Of a DNA stretch of 21,844 nucleotides, positions 1-7,976 are shown one piece after another. The notes beneath the pieces are model-generated. The model had not been told where the DNA came from, ran no database searches, and saw nothing but the letters and a program-made list of their open reading frames with translations. Made by a program: the position numbers and the translations under genes. This DNA is from an uncultured Clostridia bacterium. GTDB lineage: Bacteria > Bacillota > Clostridia > TANB77 > CAG-508. Location: contig CANQOU010000007.1 of the NCBI GenBank assembly GCA_947625565.1, positions 1 to 21,844 of the forward strand. Reading direction: 5' to 3'. How positions within the stretch are numbered: the stretch's first letter is position 1; each line of letters opens with the position of its first letter.

Positions 1-90
1 AAACCATTCAAGAGGGCTTAAGCCCAGAAGTGCCAGTACAAAAGCCTTCTAGGCTAAGAGCAAACCACCCGTTTTACGGGTGGTTATGAT
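1..90 (+). mobile_element. Probable right end of an IS200/IS605-type element (tnpB 3' end / guide-RNA scaffold region)
   Basis: Three compact structures are packed into 85 bases: the palindrome GGGCTTAAGCCC (14-25), a short hairpin AGCCT/AGGCT (43-47 with 51-55), and a perfect 9-bp hairpin AACCACCCG/CGGGTGGTT with loop TTTTA (63-71 with 77-85). This GC-rich cluster is unlike the surrounding AT-rich DNA. IS200/IS605 elements end in a subterminal hairpin rather than inverted repeats, and the transcript of that end forms the scaffold of the TnpB guide RNA. An open frame from position 3 to a TGA at 87-89 could be the last 28 residues of a TnpB-like protein, but it is too short to identify. The exact element end, probably within 86-92, cannot be fixed without the left end or an empty site. 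The call rests on structure and general resemblance only. Confidence 0.5.
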
Positions 91-1334
91 TATGCAAAAT
101 TTTTAAAATAACTAATATAATTACTTAAAAATTCATGTAGATAATTACAAATATTTTTTTTAGGAATTTCCTTAGTTACAAAAATGTTAGAACTTGCAAC
201 TATTTGATTATCACATTTTATACGAATATTTCCAATTACTTGATTTAACTGAATAGGTGCAATAAAGTTTTTATCACATTCAATTTCAACACAAAGAGAA
301 GGAACATTTTCTTTATGTATAGGAATTATTGAATGTTCAAAATTTTTCATATCAATAGAAATGGTATTAGAAAGACCTTTATCAATAAATGAATTTTTCT
401 CATATTCTTCTTTCCAATTTATAAATTTATCTTTTGCAAGTTTATCAATATCAATTAGTTTAAAATTTTCAAAAGAATATTCAAGAAGTTTTATACTGTC
501 TGTAGTTCTAAATTTTTTAGTATCAGCACCTAAGACAACACATATTAAATCAAGATTTCCTCTTTTACAAGCTGAAACTAGACACCTATTAGCACCATTT
601 GTAAAACCAGTTTTTATACCATAAACACCAGATAAATTCCCAAGCAATTCATTTGTATTATGAATTGTTTTTGAATAACCATTTATTGAAATAGTGCAAG
701 ACTTTGTTCCAACAATACTTGCAAAGGTTTTATTTCTCATAGCATAATTAGAAAGTAATGCAAGTTCATATGCAGTAGTATAATGGTTATCATTGTCTAA
801 ACCATGTGGAGTTACAAAATGAGTATTTTTTAAGCCTAACTCATTAGCTTTATTATTCATTAAATTGGCAAAGCCTTCAATACTACCACCAACATATTCA
901 GCAAGTGCAACAGCTGCGTCATTTCCAGATTTAAGCATAAGACCATATAGTAAATCTTTAACAGAAACTTTATCACCTGTTTTTAAACCTAATCTGGAAC
1001 CACCAGTATTAGCAGATTTTTTGGAAATAGTAGTAGTTTCAGATAAACCTCGGTGCTCTATAACTACAATTGCTGTCATAATTTTAGTGGTAGATGCCAT
1101 TTTCCTTTTTTGCATGGAATTCTTTTCTAATAAAATAGAATTAGTATTTCTATCTATTACTACATAAGCACGGGAATTGATTGATAGATTAGAAGTTAAT
1201 GTTCTTGAAACTTGTAAGCTATCAAAGGAGAATTCTTCTGAAACGTCAATATCATCTGCATAAACGCATGGAATAAAAATATATGAAATGATAATACACA
1301 TACAAATTATTCTTAAAAAAATTTTTTTCTTCAT
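90..1334 (-). CDS. dacF: D-alanyl-D-alanine carboxypeptidase, DacF/PBP5-like (S11 family)
   Basis: This is a secreted serine peptidase that removes the terminal D-alanine from peptidoglycan stem peptides. It has 414 residues. An N-terminal signal peptide or anchor (about residues 1-26, ending ...CVYA) is followed by the penicillin-binding domain with all three active-site motifs: STTK with nucleophile Ser81 and Lys84, SGN at 136-138, and KTG at 241-243. The part after about residue 290 fits the beta-rich C-terminal domain of PBP5-type enzymes, ending in an aromatic helix that may lie on the membrane. The start is supported by AGAGGT seven bases upstream (complement of 1342-1347). I see no convincing promoter for it in 1335-1632. 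The TAA stop (90-92) lies a few bases from the hairpin of the putative IS end, so the insertion may have set the present C-terminus. The symbol reflects resemblance to DacF of spore formers; DacA or DacB cannot be excluded. Confidence 0.93.
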   Translation of the reverse strand: MKKKIFLRIICMCIIISYIFIPCVYADDIDVSEEFSFDSLQVSRTLTSNLSINSRAYVVIDRNTNSILLEKNSMQKRKMASTTKIMTAIVVIEHRGLSETTTISKKSANTGGSRLGLKTGDKVSVKDLLYGLMLKSGNDAAVALAEYVGGSIEGFANLMNNKANELGLKNTHFVTPHGLDNDNHYTTAYELALLSNYAMRNKTFASIVGTKSCTISINGYSKTIHNTNELLGNLSGVYGIKTGFTNGANRCLVSACKRGNLDLICVVLGADTKKFRTTDSIKLLEYSFENFKLIDIDKLAKDKFINWKEEYEKNSFIDKGLSNTISIDMKNFEHSIIPIHKENVPSLCVEIECDKNFIAPIQLNQVIGNIRIKCDNQIVASSNIFVTKEIPKKNICNYLHEFLSNYISYFKNFA

Positions 1335-1440
1335 ACAAAATACCTCTGTTCATTCTATTAAAGTTTTTTTAGAATATGATATATAAAAGCTAAAAACACT
1401 TTAAAAATCAAAAAAATTTCGACAATATTCACATAAAATC

Positions 1441-1469
1441 TTGATTTTGTTACAAAAATGTTATATAAT
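1441..1469 (+). promoter_or_regulatory. Possible distal promoter for the surface-protein gene
   Basis: TTGATT (1441-1446), a 17-base spacer and a perfect TATAAT (1464-1469). It would give a leader of about 155 bases before the ATG at 1633. The proximal promoter at 1573-1601 also fits, so this one may be secondary. Confidence 0.4.
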
Positions 1470-1504
1470 TGTAAAGAGAATTTAATATAAATAAAAAAAC
1501 TGCA

Positions 1505-1574
1505 AATACCTATTGCCCTAGACATAAGATAAAAACATACTGAAATATATGAAAAAATGGAAAAAATAGGTATT
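1505..1574. repeat. 10-bp inverted repeat in the surface-protein gene leader
   Basis: AATACCTATT (1505-1514) and its perfect complement AATAGGTATT (1565-1574) are separated by 50 bases. The right arm overlaps the -35 box of the proximal promoter. It could be a paired operator site, or a long-range stem in the transcript from the distal promoter. No known riboswitch consensus is recognised here. Confidence 0.35.
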
Positions 1575-1601
1575 GACTTCAATGTAAAAAAGTTATTTAA
1601 T
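1573..1601 (+). promoter_or_regulatory. Sigma-A-type promoter for the surface-protein gene
   Basis: TTGACT (1573-1578), a 17-base spacer and TTTAAT (1596-1601), each with one mismatch to consensus. The expected start near 1608 leaves a short leader holding AAGGAG (1619-1624), eight bases before the ATG at 1633. Confidence 0.55.
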
Positions 1602-1632
1602 ATAATTAGGTTATAAGTAAGGAGAGATAGCG

Positions 1633-4600
1633 ATGAAAAACAAAAAATTAAAAGCCAGTATTTTAGTAGAAATAATGTTAGTAGTTGCAATGCTAATTGT
1701 GCCTAACTTTGTAAAGGCCCAAGAAAAAGACATATCAATATACTTGAGCAGAAGAGAATTAAGACAAAATTCACAACTAGTATCAAAAATAGGTTTTTCA
1801 ATTGGCGACCCAGATTATCCAAATCATGCAAATATTTGGAAATTTGTAAAACATGATAGTAGTAGTAGGGATAGTGATTTTGATGATACAATTAATTTTT
1901 ATTGTGTTAAAGATGGTATAGGCTTTTCAACTGAAAATGAACCCAACCTATACAACAAATCATTTGATTTTGTAGAAGATAGAACAGCAATGCAAGCAAA
2001 AAGTGAAGACGAACACTTGAAAAGCTTGGTAGATGATGACGATACATACTATCAAATTATGGCTCTAGCAGATTTAATCTATGTAAAAGGAGCTATTACG
2101 CCAGAAGGAATGAAAACTACTAATAAATCTGCAGAAACTGATAAACAAAAACTATTACAAGCAGCAGGAATAGACCCTCAAGAAAACTATCTATCAGATG
2201 ATATGATAGATGCAATTCAACAAGCAGCTTTTTGGTATTTTAGTAATCGTGATGATGGCAGTTATGAAGATAAATATAATAAATATGGTAAATATTCAGG
2301 CAACTGGTTTTATTATACATTAGATGGTCAAACATGGAAAGCTTTGACAGACGGTGATTTATGTAGTCAACTTGGAGGAGATACAACTGATGTTCCAGAA
2401 CAGGTAGATTCACTATATGAATACCTAATTGATACAGCAAAAACAAATGCTCAAAGCTATAAAAATGATGGAAGAAAAGCAAAAAATAAAATCACACTAT
2501 TTACAAATTTGGATATAGGAAGAGGTGCTGGTTCAACACAACCATTAATTGTTGTTGAAAAAGTACGTGAATTCGATTTAGCATTAAGAAAATATATTAC
2601 GAAAGTAGACAACGTAGATGTTTCTCAAATGACTGGAACAAGAGCGCCATCTATAACTGCAACAGAAATAAATAACTCAGGAACAGCAAAATATGCTCAT
2701 AGAAAAGACCCTGTAACAGTGAAACAAGGAAGTAAAGTTACATATAATATCACAATATATAACGAAGGTGAAGCAGCTGGAATTGCAAAAGAAATTATAG
2801 ACCAATTACCAACAGGATTGAAATATAGCAGTATTGATTCTAATTCAAAATATACTGCAAGCTATGAACCAGATAGTAACAAAATTACATTCACAAGAAA
2901 AGATGAGGAAAACCCATTAGAACCTTATGCAGGCGGTTCAGACTTAGATTCAGAAACAATTACATTTGTTTGTGAAGTAGAAGAAAAATCAACTAGTGGT
3001 AAAGATAAATCTGTTTTAACAAATATTGCATGGATTTCACAAGAAAAAAATACAGAAACAGAATTGAATATAAATCAAGAAGGTGATGAAAGAGACTCAT
3101 TACCAACAGCTGGACGCTCACCAAATAAAGGCCAAGAAGATTTACCAACATATCATGGAAATGATAGAAACAAAGGTGCTAATAATAATGAGAAAGAATT
3201 AGGAGATTCAAGCTATTTCTTCAAAGGTCAAGAAGATGATGATGATTTTGAAAAATTACAATTATTACCAAATGATTTTGACTTAGCATTGACAAAAGCA
3301 ATTTGTGAAGTAAATGGAAAATCAGTAGATGAAAGAATTACAAATGAAAATGTAGATAAACTGAAAGCTGGAACATTAACAGATACAGATATGGAATATG
3401 ATAAAAATGCGACTCCAGTTAAAGTTAAAAAAGGTGATATAGTTAAATATCGTATTCGTGTATATAATGAAGGAGATACTGCAGGATATGCTTCTGAAGT
3501 TACAGACGATATACCAGATGGATTAGAGTTCATATATTCATTACAAAGTGACGATGAAATTGACCAAGATACAACATTATCAGATTTGGAAAAGGAAGCT
3601 TTGAAATATAACCAATTAGTTTGGGAAAAATCAGAATGGCCAAAAGAAGGAAGTTCAACAAAAATACCAGTTGCAGTATCAGATTATTTAGCAAAAGGCA
3701 AAGGAGCAGATTTAGTACAAGACAAATCAAACTTATTAAAACCATTTGATAAAAATAAAGACTTTATAGATACAGAAACTGATAAAAACCCAGATTATAG
3801 AGATCTATTTATCTATATGAGAGTAATTTCAGAAAATAAAAGAGGAACAAAAATTAGAAATGAAGCAGCAATAACAGGTGACACAGATGAAAACGGAGAC
3901 GAAATTGACGATAGAGATTCTCAACCAGATAGTTGGCCAGGAAGAGAACCATCACATAATTATCAAGACGAAGAAGATTATGATATATTAGAATTACAAG
4001 AATTTGACTTAGCATTAAGAAAATTCATTACAGCAGTAAGTCCAGATGAAACAATTGAAGAAAATGAAAAATTGATGGATAAAGAAGATTCAAGTAAATA
4101 TGCAAGAGAACCAAAAGTAGATGCATCATTATTAAATACAGAGGGAGACGATGGAGAGACTATTACAACAGCAACATATGAACATTCAAAAGAACCTCTT
4201 GTAGTAAACAAGAATGCCTATATTGTATATATGTTAAGAGCATATAATGAAGGGGACTTTGCAGGGTATGCAACAAAAATTACAGACTATTTACCAGAAG
4301 GATTAGACTATATAGATGGTGAATTTAACAAACAATATGGATGGAGCTATGATGCAGAAACAAGAACAGTATCAACAGAATATTTAAAAAATGAACTTAT
4401 AAATGCTCCAGCTGAAGTTAGAGGAAAACTTGAACTAGACTATGCAGAAGTTCCAATCATGTGTAGATTGAATAATACTGTAAGAAATAATGTAAATCAA
4501 ACAAATATTGCAGAAATAGCAGAAGATAAAGATTATGATGGAAATGACGTAGATGATAGAGATTCTACACCAGATAATTTAGTAGAACCAGAAGACAAAC

Positions 4601-5997
4601 CAGGATACAAAGACGAAGAATCTGATGAACCATATGTACCAGGACAACAAGATGACGACGACTTTGAAAAAGTATTAGTTAAACCATTTGACTTAGCATT
4701 AAGAAAATTCATTACAAAAGTTGAAGATAAAACTGTAGATTCACGTATACCACAGTTATCATGGAATGAAGAAGAAAATAGAATACAATATAAACATCCA
4801 AAAGAAGAAGCACCAGTAGAAGTTGTAACAGGAAATATAGTTGAATACACAATTAGAGTATTTAATGAAGGTGTTAGAGATGGTTATGCATCACAAATTT
4901 TAGACGATATTCCAGAAGGATTAGAATTCTTACCAGAAAATGAAACAAACATAGAAAGCAGATGGGTAATGTATCGTAAATTAAGAGACGGAGAAACAGC
5001 AACAGAAGATGCAATAACACAAGACAATGAAACATATGTAAAAACAGAAAATGTCAGTGAAGCAGAAGTAATCGTAACAGATTACCTATCAATGGAACAA
5101 GGAAAAGCTCGTATGGGAGAAGACGATACAGAAAATCCAGCATTATTAACAGCATATGATGAAGAAAAAGGAATAACAGATACAAATCCTGACTATGCAG
5201 ATGTAAAAGTAGCATTTAAGGTAATAGAACCAGGAACATCAAATAGAATTGTTGTAAATAGTGCACAAATTTCAAAAGATACAGACGAAAATGGAAAAGA
5301 AATAGATGATGACGATTCAGAAACTGGAATTTGGAATGAAGGAGAAGACGACCAAGATAAAGAATATGTTAAAGTAAACTACTTTGACTTAGCACTTAGA
5401 AAATGGGTAACACAAGCAATTGTAATTGAAAATGGAAAACAAACAGTTACACAAACAGGACACTATGCAGAACAAGACCCAGAACCAATTGTAAAAGTTG
5501 ATTTAAACCGTAAAAAACTAAACCAAGTAACTGTAAAATTCAGATATTCAATTAGAATTACAAATCAAGGAAATATTGCAGGATATGCAAAAGAAATAAC
5601 AGACTATGTACCAGAAGGATTAAAATTTGTAGCACAAGATAATCCAGGATGGACAGACGAAGGAAATAATGTAATATCAACAAAATTATTAGCTGATAAA
5701 TTATTACAACCAGGAGAGAGTGCAGATATTGAAGTATTATTGACTTGGATAAATAAAGAAGACAATATGGGATTAAAGACAAATACAGCAGAAATCTCAG
5801 AAGACTATAATGACCAAGGAGTGCCAGATATTGACTCAACACCAGACAATAAAAAACCAAAAGAGGATGATATAGATGATGCTCCAGTTATGCTATCAAT
5901 AAAAACTGGTAAAGTACAAGTATATATTGTTCTAAGTCTAAGCATACTAATTACAATAGCTGGTGGAGTAGCTTTAATAAAAAAATATGTAATATAA
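1633..5997 (+). CDS. Large cell-surface adhesin-like protein: thioester domain plus five DUF11-like repeats and a sorting-type tail
   Basis: This 1454-residue secreted protein has a signal peptide (residues 1-29, cleavage after VKA). Residues about 50-300 fit a thioester domain: Cys91 in FYCVKDG and Gln197 in QQAAFW match the Cys and TQxAIW-type motifs that form an internal Cys-Gln thioester in Gram-positive adhesins. Five modules follow, beginning FDLALRK or a close variant at residues 314, 549, 791, 1019 and 1251 (228-242 residues apart). Each has a YNEG...AGYA...DYLPEGL core and an N-A-x-I strand, then an acidic linker rich in DxDxDG or DDRDS. The Lys near each module start and the Asn near its end could form intramolecular isopeptide bonds (inference). 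The end reads SIKTG, a hydrophobic segment and KKYVI, like a cell-wall sorting signal but without LPXTG. AAGGAG lies eight bases upstream. It probably mediates surface attachment; the ligand is unknown. Confidence 0.85.
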   Translation: MKNKKLKASILVEIMLVVAMLIVPNFVKAQEKDISIYLSRRELRQNSQLVSKIGFSIGDPDYPNHANIWKFVKHDSSSRDSDFDDTINFYCVKDGIGFSTENEPNLYNKSFDFVEDRTAMQAKSEDEHLKSLVDDDDTYYQIMALADLIYVKGAITPEGMKTTNKSAETDKQKLLQAAGIDPQENYLSDDMIDAIQQAAFWYFSNRDDGSYEDKYNKYGKYSGNWFYYTLDGQTWKALTDGDLCSQLGGDTTDVPEQVDSLYEYLIDTAKTNAQSYKNDGRKAKNKITLFTNLDIGRGAGSTQPLIVVEKVREFDLALRKYITKVDNVDVSQMTGTRAPSITATEINNSGTAKYAHRKDPVTVKQGSKVTYNITIYNEGEAAGIAKEIIDQLPTGLKYSSIDSNSKYTASYEPDSNKITFTRKDEENPLEPYAGGSDLDSETITFVCEVEEKSTSGKDKSVLTNIAWISQEKNTETELNINQEGDERDSLPTAGRSPNKGQEDLPTYHGNDRNKGANNNEKELGDSSYFFKGQEDDDDFEKLQLLPNDFDLALTKAICEVNGKSVDERITNENVDKLKAGTLTDTDMEYDKNATPVKVKKGDIVKYRIRVYNEGDTAGYASEVTDDIPDGLEFIYSLQSDDEIDQDTTLSDLEKEALKYNQLVWEKSEWPKEGSSTKIPVAVSDYLAKGKGADLVQDKSNLLKPFDKNKDFIDTETDKNPDYRDLFIYMRVISENKRGTKIRNEAAITGDTDENGDEIDDRDSQPDSWPGREPSHNYQDEEDYDILELQEFDLALRKFITAVSPDETIEENEKLMDKEDSSKYAREPKVDASLLNTEGDDGETITTATYEHSKEPLVVNKNAYIVYMLRAYNEGDFAGYATKITDYLPEGLDYIDGEFNKQYGWSYDAETRTVSTEYLKNELINAPAEVRGKLELDYAEVPIMCRLNNTVRNNVNQTNIAEIAEDKDYDGNDVDDRDSTPDNLVEPEDKPGYKDEESDEPYVPGQQDDDDFEKVLVKPFDLALRKFITKVEDKTVDSRIPQLSWNEEENRIQYKHPKEEAPVEVVTGNIVEYTIRVFNEGVRDGYASQILDDIPEGLEFLPENETNIESRWVMYRKLRDGETATEDAITQDNETYVKTENVSEAEVIVTDYLSMEQGKARMGEDDTENPALLTAYDEEKGITDTNPDYADVKVAFKVIEPGTSNRIVVNSAQISKDTDENGKEIDDDDSETGIWNEGEDDQDKEYVKVNYFDLALRKWVTQAIVIENGKQTVTQTGHYAEQDPEPIVKVDLNRKKLNQVTVKFRYSIRITNQGNIAGYAKEITDYVPEGLKFVAQDNPGWTDEGNNVISTKLLADKLLQPGESADIEVLLTWINKEDNMGLKTNTAEISEDYNDQGVPDIDSTPDNKKPKEDDIDDAPVMLSIKTGKVQVYIVLSLSILITIAGGVALIKKYVI

Positions 5998-6001
5998 AAT
6001 A

Positions 6002-6035
6002 AAAAAAGTTCCTAGCTAAAATAGGAACTTTTTTT
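6002..6035 (+). terminator. Rho-independent terminator after the surface-protein gene
   Basis: An AAGTTCCTA / TAGGAACTT stem with a short loop, extended by flanking A and T runs, ends in seven Ts. It lies directly after the TAA of the surface-protein gene. Confidence 0.92.
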
Positions 6036-6113
6036 GTCTAATCAAATTTTAAATACATAAAAAAAATAATAATAAAAATACTAAATTATAGTATATTTTT
6101 TATAAAAAAACAG

Positions 6114-6142
6114 TTTACAATTAAATTTTGCTATGATATAAT
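6114..6142 (+). promoter_or_regulatory. Strong sigma-A-type promoter of the 6217-8900 unit
   Basis: TTTACA (6114-6119), a 17-base spacer and a perfect TATAAT (6137-6142) with an extended TGn just upstream. The leader to 6217 is about 70 bases. Apart from this promoter, 6036-6196 is plain A/T-rich DNA with nothing else visible. Confidence 0.8.
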
Positions 6143-6216
6143 CTCTCGTAAGAAGAGAAAACAAAAGTAAAAGCAAAAACAGCAAAATTGTACTTTTGAA
6201 AGGAATGAGATTGATA

Positions 6217-6471
6217 ATGAATCAGATACTAGCGACAAATTCACAAAAACCAAATAATAAACCAAAAAAGGAAAAACAACCTAAAGCACCAAGGACATCT
6301 GAAGCAGTAGATATAACTAAAATTGTAAGAATTTTTGCAATAATTTTACTATTATTTGGCATTTCAATAATAGCAACAGGTTCATATGCTATATATCAAT
6401 CCGGAACAACTCGGAGAAGAAATAGAAATGATAAATCCTATAATATCTTTAGAAGAAGTAGCAGGAGATGA
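6217..6471 (+). pseudogene. N-terminal half of a frameshifted membrane-anchored Ig-like protein
   Basis: ATG at 6217 is preceded by AAAGGA (6199-6204), which fits better than the in-frame TTG at 6196 or ATG at 6205. The 84-residue product starts with a Lys/Pro-rich cytoplasmic stretch (10-27), then one membrane helix (about 36-60). After Tyr60-Gln61 it changes to an odd Arg-rich tail that ends at TGA 6469-6471. The +1 frame entered at 6401 continues smoothly as PEQLGEEIEM and on into the Ig-like domains of the next entry. The two pieces therefore look like one type II membrane protein interrupted by a one-base insertion or two-base loss near 6397-6412. A sequencing or assembly error is possible, and so is a real pair of overlapping genes. 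Confidence 0.6.
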
Positions 6472-7186
6472 AACAACACTTTTATTATCAGTAACAAGTA
6501 ATATAGGAATAAATAAGGTTATTTACCAATGGAATGATGGAAAACAGACAACATTATCAGGAAATAGTAGTGCATATTTAGAACAAAAGATACAAATACC
6601 ATCAGGAAGTAATGTTTTAAACATAACAGCAACAGATATACAAAATAATGAAAGCACATATACAAAAAAATATGAATTAGACAGTAATATTATGCTAGAA
6701 GCAACAGAAACAGGAAAGATAAAAATTAGTTATGAAGGAGAAACAGAAATTGCATATATGACATATCGTTGGGATGATGGAGAAGAAAAAACCATTGATA
6801 TAGATGCAAATACTATAAATGAAGAAATAGAAACTTTAAGTGGAAGACACACATTAACAATTGTTGTAGTTGATATAAATAACCATACAGAAACAAAAAT
6901 ACAAGAAACAAATGGAGTATCTATACCTAAAATAGATATTCAAGCAAATAATCCAGTAATACAAGAAGCAACTGCATATGTAGTTACAGTTACAGATGAT
7001 ATAGAATTACAAGAAGTTATAGTTACTTTAAATGAAGATGAAAGCAAGAAATATGGACAAAAGATATCTGGAAAAGAATTTAAATTTGAAATTCCACTAC
7101 AAAATGGTAGTGAAAATAAAATGAAAGTTGAAGTTACAAATTCAGACAATCAAAAGGCTGAAAGGAAGGTTATGTTTACAAAGTGA
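6386..7186 (+). CDS. Ig-like extracytoplasmic domains, probably the downstream part of the frameshifted gene
   Basis: The open frame runs from the ATG at 6386. A better-supported internal start is the ATG at 6428, with GGAGAAG at 6413-6419, giving 252 residues. The protein is beta-rich and reads as three Ig-like domains of about 80 residues each. Repeated features are the W-x-D-G turn (QWNDG, RWDDG) and the pattern N-x-L-x-I-x-x-x-D or H-T-L-T-I-V-V-V-D that ends a strand bundle. It has no signal peptide or membrane helix of its own, which is odd for such domains. The upstream frame supplies exactly a membrane anchor. TGA (7184-7186) overlaps the GTG start of the next gene, so translation is coupled. 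Role unknown; it is likely exposed outside the membrane if the two halves are joined. Confidence 0.7.
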   Translation: MLYINPEQLGEEIEMINPIISLEEVAGDETTLLLSVTSNIGINKVIYQWNDGKQTTLSGNSSAYLEQKIQIPSGSNVLNITATDIQNNESTYTKKYELDSNIMLEATETGKIKISYEGETEIAYMTYRWDDGEEKTIDIDANTINEEIETLSGRHTLTIVVVDINNHTETKIQETNGVSIPKIDIQANNPVIQEATAYVVTVTDDIELQEVIVTLNEDESKKYGQKISGKEFKFEIPLQNGSENKMKVEVTNSDNQKAERKVMFTK

Positions 7187-7962
7187 AATACCAAATATTT
7201 GAGTTAGTAACATATTTCGTTATCTATTCTTTTCTAGGATGGATTATGGAATCAATTTTTAGAAGTATTTGCGAAAAAAAAATAATCAATACAGGCTTTT
7301 TAAGAGGACCATTTTGCCCAATTTATGGAATAGGAGCAATTATTATCTATGTATTTTTAGAACGATTTAAAGATAATATTGTTCTCCTATTTGTAATGGG
7401 GTTTATAGTATTAACAGCTTGGGAATACATTGTAGGGGTACTACTTGAAAAATTATTCCAGACGAAATATTGGGACTATTCAGATCACAAATTTAATATA
7501 CAAGGAAGAATTTGCTTAAGTAATTCAATTTATTGGGGTATCTTAGGAATTATATTTATAATATACATAAATCCATTTATACAAAAAGAACTACAAACAA
7601 TAGACACAATGTACTTACATATAATTATTTATATCGCATTTTTAATTGTAATAGCAGATGGAATTACAACAATTGCAAAAATTAAAAACTTACGTTTAGC
7701 ATTAGAAAAAATAGAAAAATTAAATACACAAATAAAGGCAAAATTAGAAGAATTAAAGGAAATGGGTACAGATAAAGCAAGAAAAGAAATAAGGAGGATG
7801 GACATCAAAAAAACACGTATCTTGCGAAAAATGTATAAAAATGTATATCGTTTAAAGAAAGCATTCCCAACTATTGATTCAAAAGAAATCACAGAAATTT
7901 TAAGCAAAAGGCTTGAAATAGTAAAAAATAGTAAAAAAATAAAGAAACTAGACGATAAATAG
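7183..7962 (+). CDS. CmpB-family putative ABC-transporter permease-like membrane protein
   Basis: This 259-residue integral membrane protein has GTG at 7183 overlapping the upstream TGA (GTGA). Conserved family blocks (PF06541, ABC_trans_CmpB type) are visible: YSFLGWIMES (15-24), NTGFLRGPFCPIYGIGA (36-52), GVLLEKLF (85-92) and WDYSDHKFNIQGRICL (97-112), followed by further hydrophobic helices to about residue 160. From about 165 to 212 it is a charged coiled-coil-like cytoplasmic tail. The family is named for a transporter association, but its biochemical role is not established, and no ATPase or binding protein is nearby. The preceding Ig-like protein and the following GGDEF protein share its transcript. 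Confidence 0.85.
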   Translation: MKYQIFELVTYFVIYSFLGWIMESIFRSICEKKIINTGFLRGPFCPIYGIGAIIIYVFLERFKDNIVLLFVMGFIVLTAWEYIVGVLLEKLFQTKYWDYSDHKFNIQGRICLSNSIYWGILGIIFIIYINPFIQKELQTIDTMYLHIIIYIAFLIVIADGITTIAKIKNLRLALEKIEKLNTQIKAKLEELKEMGTDKARKEIRRMDIKKTRILRKMYKNVYRLKKAFPTIDSKEITEILSKRLEIVKNSKKIKKLDDK

Positions 7963-7976
7963 ATAGGAGATAGAAT

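Noticed and set aside
63..85. 9-bp hairpin as the terminator of dacF
   Set aside because: On the minus strand no T run follows the stem, so it is not a typical intrinsic terminator. An IS end fits better.
361..1167. Plus-strand open frames inside dacF
   Set aside because: They lie antisense to a gene with intact catalytic motifs, lack binding sites and have no recognisable product.
1470..1632. Cyclic-di-GMP or other riboswitch in the surface-protein leader
   Set aside because: The leader is A-rich with one long-range inverted repeat, and I see no conserved riboswitch core.
2240..5860. Minus-strand open frames inside the surface-protein gene
   Set aside because: They are by-products of AT-rich repetitive coding sequence on the other strand. 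The Ser/Leu-rich translations mirror the acidic linkers.
2572..5860. CRISPR-like array in the repeated adhesin gene
   Set aside because: The repeats are about 700 bases apart, in frame and protein-coding, with no short regular spacers.
6386..6430. Programmed ribosomal frameshift in the Ig-like gene
   Set aside because: No slippery heptamer, slow stop-codon context or following stem is visible near 6397-6412. Simple mutation or read error is more likely.
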